Assembly: GCA_002917775.1 (NCBI GenBank)
Contig: KZ627157.1
Location: forward strand, 1,311,384-1,371,252
Origin: Glaciozyma antarctica PI12
Taxonomy: Eukaryota > Basidiomycota > Microbotryomycetes > Kriegeriales > Camptobasidiaceae
DNA length: 59,869 nucleotides
Direction: 5' to 3'
The position numbers were made by a program, and so were the translations under genes. How positions within the stretch are numbered: the stretch's first letter is position 1; every line of letters begins with the position of its first letter. The notes under the pieces are model-generated. The model worked only from the letters and a program-made list of their open reading frames with translations. It searched no databases and was not told where the DNA came from. Positions 54,531 to 59,869 of this stretch are shown piece after piece.

Positions 54531-56753
54531 TCAACCCGTCTTCTGCTTCTTCTTCGCTGGCTCGTCCTCCCCTCCGCCCGAAGCGTCCGAGTCGGAATCG
54601 TCGCCTGATCCTCCGCTGTCGTCCTCCGATGAACTGGCTTTGAAATCCTCGTCGACTGCTCAAAACCATCAGCTCCCCTCCACACCGCGAGCGAGAGAAA
54701 GCGAACGCACCTTCCGAGTCCTCATCGTCCTCCTCTCCCAACACCCCCTTTGGCGCCGGAACATCCACATCCATCGCATCCTCATCCTCATCCTCATCAT
54801 CATCACCATCCCCCATCGCCGCCACCTCAGCCGCCGCGAGCTCCTCCATCTCATTCTTGACGCGAACTTTCTTCATCCGGAGGAACTCCTCGATGACGGT
54901 GAGCTCCTCCTTGTTGAGCGAGGAGAAGATGATGGGGTGGTCAGAGTCGGCCTTGAGGCGGACGTTGAGGTCGAACGTGCGGGCGGAGGGGAGGGCGCCA
55001 CCGACGCTGCGAGGGGGTTAGTGCGAGCGAGAGGGGGAGGAAGGAAGGACGGACCGAGCGAAAGTGACGGCGGCGATTTCGGAGTGCTGGACGACGGTAG
55101 GCTGCTTGGAGATGAAGAGGAGCTGCTTCTCGAGGAAGTAGAGCTGTCCCTCGTTCGCCTTGACGTTGCACTTGACTGCGCTCTGTCCATCGTGCCTGTT
55201 CTCTCGCAAGATCAGCCCGGTTCTCAAGGAAGCGCAGAGGGACGGGAACGCACGACTGGAAGTTGCCCGGCGTCGTGATCTTCTTCCCTGCGAGCGTGCG
55301 GAAGAGCTTCGACACGACCTCGTGCGCAGGATCGTCGTAGCGCGGTTGAAGCTCCCCGTCGTACTTGCCCTTGATCGTCTCCTCGTCAAGGTTGAGCTCG
55401 AGCTCCATCATCTCCTCCTTGACAAACTGGATAACGAGGTACGGGTAGCGCGTCTGGCCCTGACGGATCGGAGGGTCGATGTTGACCTGCGTGTGCCGCG
55501 AGGTTAGTGGTGGAAAGTACGCGAGGGGAGGAATGGGACGCACGACAAACTGGCAGTGAATGTCGTCGGGCTTGGGGAGGAGGAAGAGCTTCTGGATCTG
55601 GTTGTAGCCGATCCTGTAGTCGTACGTCTTGCCTCGAAGACGCATGAATTCGGCGTGCATGTCCATATCTGCAGTAGCGAGGTCAGCTCCATCATACCCC
55701 TCCACGCGCGAACAAAGACTCACCGAACCGACCCCTAGGCGTGAGGCAGAGCACGTCTGGGATAGTGCAGAAGCTCTCCCCTGCCACCTGCCCAATATCC
55801 GCCTTCTCCTTGACCGCATCATAGAACACCTGCGCCGCCGCCAGCTCCCCCTCGTCCCCACTCTCCTCATCACTGCTCTCGTCCACCTCGCCTCCCTCCG
55901 CCTTGATCCTCGCCTTCTCCCCCTTCCTCTTCATCCCGCGCGCCGAGCCAGGGATGTAGAACCTCATCTCGCTCACTTCGTCCGGCTGCGCGCGCATACG
56001 CTTCTTGCGCGCCAGGGCGTCCTCGTTGTCGGGAGGAGTGGGGAGGGACGAGGAGAATTCGAGAGCGACTTCCGTCTTGGTGATGGAGGTATTGAGGACG
56101 GAGGAGAGGGGAATCGTGAAGGCTGGCTTGCCGGCGACGAGGAAGGCGAGGTCTTGGGCTGCGAGTCGGGACGGGCTCAGCTGGGTTGACGAGGGGAGGA
56201 GCAGGTCGACTCACATTGGACCTCAGCGACGCCCCAGTTCCATCCGCGTACACTCGTGTCCTTGGCCTCAATCGTAGTGTTGTAGTACTGCCCATCAAAA
56301 CGCGCGTCAGCTCCTCTCCACCCGCAGAAAGAAGGGGGCAGAGCCGACGCGACCGACTCACCTGCTTGCACAAGTTCTGCAGCCTCTCCAAATCGTCCTT
56401 GGAGAACCCATCGAACGTGATCCTCGTCTTGGGCGTCCCGATCCTAAGCTGGAAGTTCCTCGCCACCCTAGACGCCCCGCCCTCGCGTCAGCCCTGTCCT
56501 GCCTCCCACTTGATCGCGCGCCCGACTCACCGGATCCACTGAATCCACTTGATGTCGGAGCTGGGCACGGTCGTGAGACTCTCGTGCTCGTCTGAGCTCT
56601 TCCATCCGAGTCCACTGGCCGCGATACGGAGCTCTGGGAGAAGGAGGAGGCGTCAGCTGCACGCGCCGAGTTTTGGGGAGGAACGAGAGCGCGGGGCTTA
56701 CTTCCTGGGCTGGCGCCGAGGCCGAGATAAATGTTCTCGAACTGAGCGGTCAT
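54531..56753 (-). CDS. POB3: FACT complex subunit Pob3 (SSRP1 type)
   Basis: Histone chaperone that, with Spt16, loosens and rebuilds nucleosomes during transcription and replication. MTAQFENIYLGLGASPG opens the N-terminal PH-like domain. IKWIQWIRVARNFQLRIG, the TRITFDGFSKDDLERLQ block and RGWNWGVAEVQAQDLAFLV follow. The middle domain holds LPKPDDIHCQFVVNIDPPIR and QGQTRYPYLVIQFVKEE. The second PH domain includes VKANEGQLYFLEKQLLFISK. An acidic tail rich in Asp/Glu ends in a Lys-rich PAKKKQKTG. As in other fungi there is no HMG box. About eight short introns are present. The stop lies 63 bases from that of the kinase, the closest convergent pair in the window. Confidence 0.95.
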
Positions 56754-56990
56754 CGTAGGCGGCGTGTAGAAGGTCGAGGAGAGCGTCGGAGGCGAAGGAG
56801 GAACGCGAATGACTTGGGCCGAATTCTCACTCAAACTGTCCAGGTGGGTGGCAGCTACCTCGCTCTCTCTCTCTCGCTGCGACGTTTCCTGGAGAGTACG
56901 ACGAAGGAGAGGACACAGATGAATCCAAACGGAGAGCACCTCGCGAATCCCAGCTTTTCGCCGCACCGAATTCGTGTTGCAGCCTCCTCC

Positions 56991-58716
56991 TCACGTCGAC
57001 CCGTACATGTCGGACAACAACCGATACAGCAACGACGACGGATGACCTCCCCTGCAAATCAAGTCTCCATCAGTCGCGTCTCAATCATAGCAGAGGAAAG
57101 AACTCACAAGTTCGTGATGTAAAGGCTCACCAACTCGGCGGGTACGATATCGTAGTATGGGTTAAGCACCTCCGTCTCGTCCCCTTCTTCCTCCTCCAGC
57201 ACCTCCCCCGGGCTTCCCAGGTCCCTCATCCCCCAATCCGCATCACCAAGGTAAAGCGGGCTAAACTTGAACATTCCTCCGCAAATGACGACGGGTACTC
57301 GCATCCTGTTGGCGGCGAGACAGAGGGGGAGAGAACCGGCGATGGAGAGGAGAGCGCCGTCGGCGAGGACAAGGTGCGGGCCTAAGAGGACTTTGGAGCA
57401 GCGGGGCAGGAGGGCGAAGATGTTGGAATCGGGGATGAGGATCGTGGTGATGCCCGCGGCGGAGAGGGTGAGAGCGGTGGCGCGGCCGGAGAAGCTGGTG
57501 GAGTGAGACGTTAGAAGCTTGAGAGTTAGAAGCTGGAGGTAGGGGCGCACGAAGGGGCAGTCTCGGCGACGATGACTGTAAACTTGCGTTTCCGAGAAGC
57601 GGCTTTGAGGAATGCTTCGACTGTTCTTGACTGGCCAATCGTAAGGATAAACTCGCTGCTCCCCCAAGCACCATCAGCTCCACCTCTCCCATCAGCACAA
57701 CGGCACCACTCACCCCGAATGAATGTGATCAATGCTCTGCTCCCCAACACTCCGGTAGGTCATCTCCACCTCGTCCATGAGCTCCTGAATCGCCTCAATA
57801 AACACAGGCTTGAGCGTATGACTCTTCCTCGAAAAGTCCTCCTCCAGCATCGTCGTCACATGAGGCGAAATCACCGACGGCGTCCTCAGCGCCAACGACG
57901 GCCTCGCCAGGACCTGCGACGGGACGGGGGAAGCTCCTCGTAGCGGAGAAGAAGGGGTGGAAGGGGCGGGAGATCCGGAGAGGGGAGAGGCGAAGGAGGA
58001 GGGGGAGTTGCCGATGATGAGAGGCGTCGCTTTGTGGCCTGTGGACTTCGAACATGCTCCCTAGCGAGCCGGTGCCGCTTGGTCGTCCGGCGGAGGCGAA
58101 GGGGTCTCCGCGCTCTGGGAAGAAGGAGCCAGGAGTTTCGGGGTAGAGAGCGGGGGTGGGAGGGATCGAGTAGGGGGTCGTGGGGTACGAGGAGGAGGAG
58201 GACGAGTCGGCGAGGAAGTTGCTGAGTGCTGTCGCGTACTCCTCGTGCAGGAACTTGAGAATCCGTCGGATCATGTTGGTCACCACGAGCTCTGCACGTA
58301 CGCACCATCAGCTTGTGCCCTCGGTAGCTCCCTCGCGTGCCAACTCGAAAAGCAGCAAGCAACCACCCTTGACTCACCTTTCGGCCCAGCATCCTGCAGC
58401 AGCTTCCCCACCTCCTCGATGTGATCCGTCAACTGAACAAACGAAGTGAACTTGGCACCCGCCACGAGCTCCCGCACGAGGCGAACGACCTCCGTCGCGA
58501 CGTCGTGAGAGCCGACGAGTTGTCTACGGCCGAACGAGAACGTGAGTCGCGCGACGCCGCTGGATGGGGAGGGAGCGTACCGCCGTTGGAGCTTGGTGGC
58601 GAGAGCTTCTACGCGTCGGTGGATGAGTGGTTTCGAGACGGCCTCGGTTGCGAGAGGAGGGCCCTGCGGAAGGTCGTGAGCGCGCGTCCCGGCTGGCGCT
58701 TTCTCAAGAACGTACC
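56991..58716 (-). CDS. GCD7: Translation initiation factor eIF2B subunit beta
   Basis: Regulatory subunit of the guanine nucleotide exchange factor for eIF2; senses phosphorylated eIF2. The first coding exon appears to be ATG alone (58714-58716); a GTACGT intron joins it to [20 protein letters not shown]. The helical domain ([40 protein letters not shown]) follows, then a Ser/Pro-rich insertion (near 58000-58210) unusual for the family. The Rossmann-like part has [70 protein letters not shown] and [12 protein letters not shown]. The C-terminus [19 protein letters not shown] is carried by a last exon after a GTGAGT intron. The exact introns around the insertion are not settled. Confidence 0.9.
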
Positions 58717-59114
58717 ATTGTGCTGCTGTTGTGCAGACCGGTGTACAGGGTAGCTTTTGGTGAGAGTGGAGCCGGAAGGAGGGAGAGGGAGGGAGCAAAG
58801 GAGGAACGACGGCGGGTTCGCTCCTTCGTCTCCTGCCATCACCTAAGGTGTCCTGCTCCCTCCTTCGCCTGCTCCCTATACACGAAAGGCAAACTCCTTG
58901 CGCCTTCCTGCTCGCCTGCTCCGCGCGCAGGTGGAGTCGACTCCGCTCGAGTCGTTCTTCGACTTGTTCCCGCCGGCTGGAGGGACTGCTTCTCAAGCGC
59001 TTGGTTGTAGCTAAACCGCACGGGTGTAGTCTATACCTGATGAGGTGCGCTGTACTCCCCGAAAGACGAAGAGGTCGCGGTCTCCACCTCCCTCGCAGTT
59101 GCGCGCTTCCCTCT
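58717..59114. promoter_or_regulatory. Upstream region of the eIF2B beta gene
   Basis: About 400 bases between the start codon and the right repeat copy. No gene is recognised. An upstream out-of-frame ATG near 58842 could give a short leader peptide, which I cannot confirm. Confidence 0.4.
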
Positions 59115-59510
59115 TTTTCTGCGGACTCTAGAGCAGAGCTCCTGCACTCGACCTTGCGCTGCTCGCTGCTGCGATTGCGGGGGACGTCGCTTGTGAGAGG
59201 GCCCTCGAGCGAGATGGGCGCACAAAAAGGCTCTCAGCACCCCCGCTCCCGCCTGCGATGGGAGAGCTAACTCGTTACGAGTGTGAACGGGCGTTACAGA
59301 GCACAGAATACTACGGGGAAGGAGACGAGATAGCGATAAATATAGGGACTACGACACAGGAAGGGGAGAGGGGATGGTGGGAAGAGGGGACGGTGGGGAG
59401 AGAGAACGATGAGGAGAGGGCGGCCAAGTCGGTGTCCGGAGTGTCTGTTAGGAAGGAGGCGTCAGTGAGTTCGGCGATTACGTTCAGCTCGACAGGACGC
59501 ACGAGAAAGC
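59115..59510 (-). repeat. Right copy of the terminal inverted repeat
   Basis: The reverse complement of 59240-59510 matches bases 1-260 of the window at roughly nine positions in ten. It has about 16 extra bases near 59370. Weaker similarity continues down to about 59115. The remaining bases to the end of the window (59511-59869) have no counterpart at the left end because the window begins inside the left copy. Confidence 0.75.
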
Positions 59511-59869
59511 TCTCAAAATTGAGAGAAGGTGCTGAGGCGGCTTTGGAGATGCGATGTGATTGAGCTGAGGGAGCGGAGCCGTCAGTCGCTGCTTGCGAGC
59601 CGGCCAGCGAGAGAGACTCACAAGTCGCGAGAACGCAGATGCTCTCAAACGCGGGAGAGGTCCGCTGAGAGCGAGGCGAGACGAAACTCTGCGAAAGACG
59701 AGTCAGACCTGTCTGCGAAGGAGCGAGCGAGCGAATCGAGAAAGGACGTACGGAAAGCCCAACGAGGAGCCGCTGGTGGCGACCCTGGGACGATAAATCG
59801 CCTCATCAGGGGGGGCCTTCGCACGAAGCGGTATCTGGCAAGAACGACGAGCGAAGAGGTCGAGCGAGG

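Noticed and set aside
1-59869. Virus-like elements, LTR elements, DNA transposons, CRISPR arrays, tRNA or rRNA genes
   Set aside because: No reverse transcriptase, integrase, transposase or capsid-like frames, no array of spaced repeats, and no tRNA box A/box B pairs or rRNA blocks were recognised by eye.

Overview
The window reads as nuclear DNA of a basidiomycete red yeast, most likely Pucciniomycotina/Microbotryomycetes (Rhodotorula or Rhodosporidium-like). The reasons are high GC, closely spaced genes on both strands, many short introns (about 45-60 nt, donors mostly GTGCGT/GTGAGT, branch CTGAC/CTAAC), and a wholly eukaryotic housekeeping gene set. It looks like a draft contig: there is a 628-base run of N (12655-13282), and the two ends carry an imperfect inverted copy of one repeat. 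The species call is inference; the fungal call is firm.

Layout, left to right. 1-400 is a repeat copy. 1045-4903 (+) is beta-COP. 5061-6524 (-) is an F-box protein. 7024-9441 (-) is an alternative NADH dehydrogenase. 9959-12185 (-) is COP9 signalosome subunit 1. 12468-13678 (+) is a CDK-like kinase cut by the gap. 14839-15730 (-) is an NME6-type nucleoside diphosphate kinase. 16163-22597 (-) is the RNA polymerase I largest subunit. 23356-25867 (+) is gamma-tubulin complex component 4. 26285-28551 (-) is a Bud6/Aip3-like polarity protein. 29491-31692 (+) is a zinc-cluster transcription factor. 32717-33724 (+) is a Vam7-like PX-SNARE. 33845-34932 (-) is a gamma-glutamylcyclotransferase-like membrane protein. 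36505-40168 (+) is a DNA polymerase lambda-like gene. 40703-43438 (+) is a Pil1/Lsp1 eisosome protein with a long tail. About 43520-47355 (+) is a chromodomain plus DUF2786 protein. 47682-49086 (+) is an alpha/beta hydrolase. 49534-50310 (-) is ESCRT-II Vps22/Snf8. 50701-54467 (+) is an Ark/Prk-type kinase. 54531-56753 (-) is the FACT subunit Pob3. 56991-58716 (-) is eIF2B beta. 59115-59510 is the second repeat copy.

There is no operon, mobile cassette, virus-like element, CRISPR array or prokaryotic island. The genes act in separate core processes: vesicle traffic (beta-COP, Vam7, Vps22), cortex and actin (Pil1, Ark/Prk, Bud6), transcription and chromatin (Pol I, FACT, chromodomain protein), translation (eIF2B), respiration (NADH dehydrogenase) and microtubules (GCP4).

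Two things stand out. First, a chromodomain and a DUF2786-type domain appear to belong to one reading frame, a combination I do not recognise. Second, several otherwise well-conserved host genes carry a frame break: Pol lambda, the chromodomain gene, the zinc-cluster factor (25-bp insertion), the Ark/Prk kinase (11-bp tandem duplication), Bud6 (in-frame TAA), and possibly Pil1 and the NADH dehydrogenase. Either the assembly has local errors, or this strain carries a set of decaying alleles. Reads or a second genome would decide.
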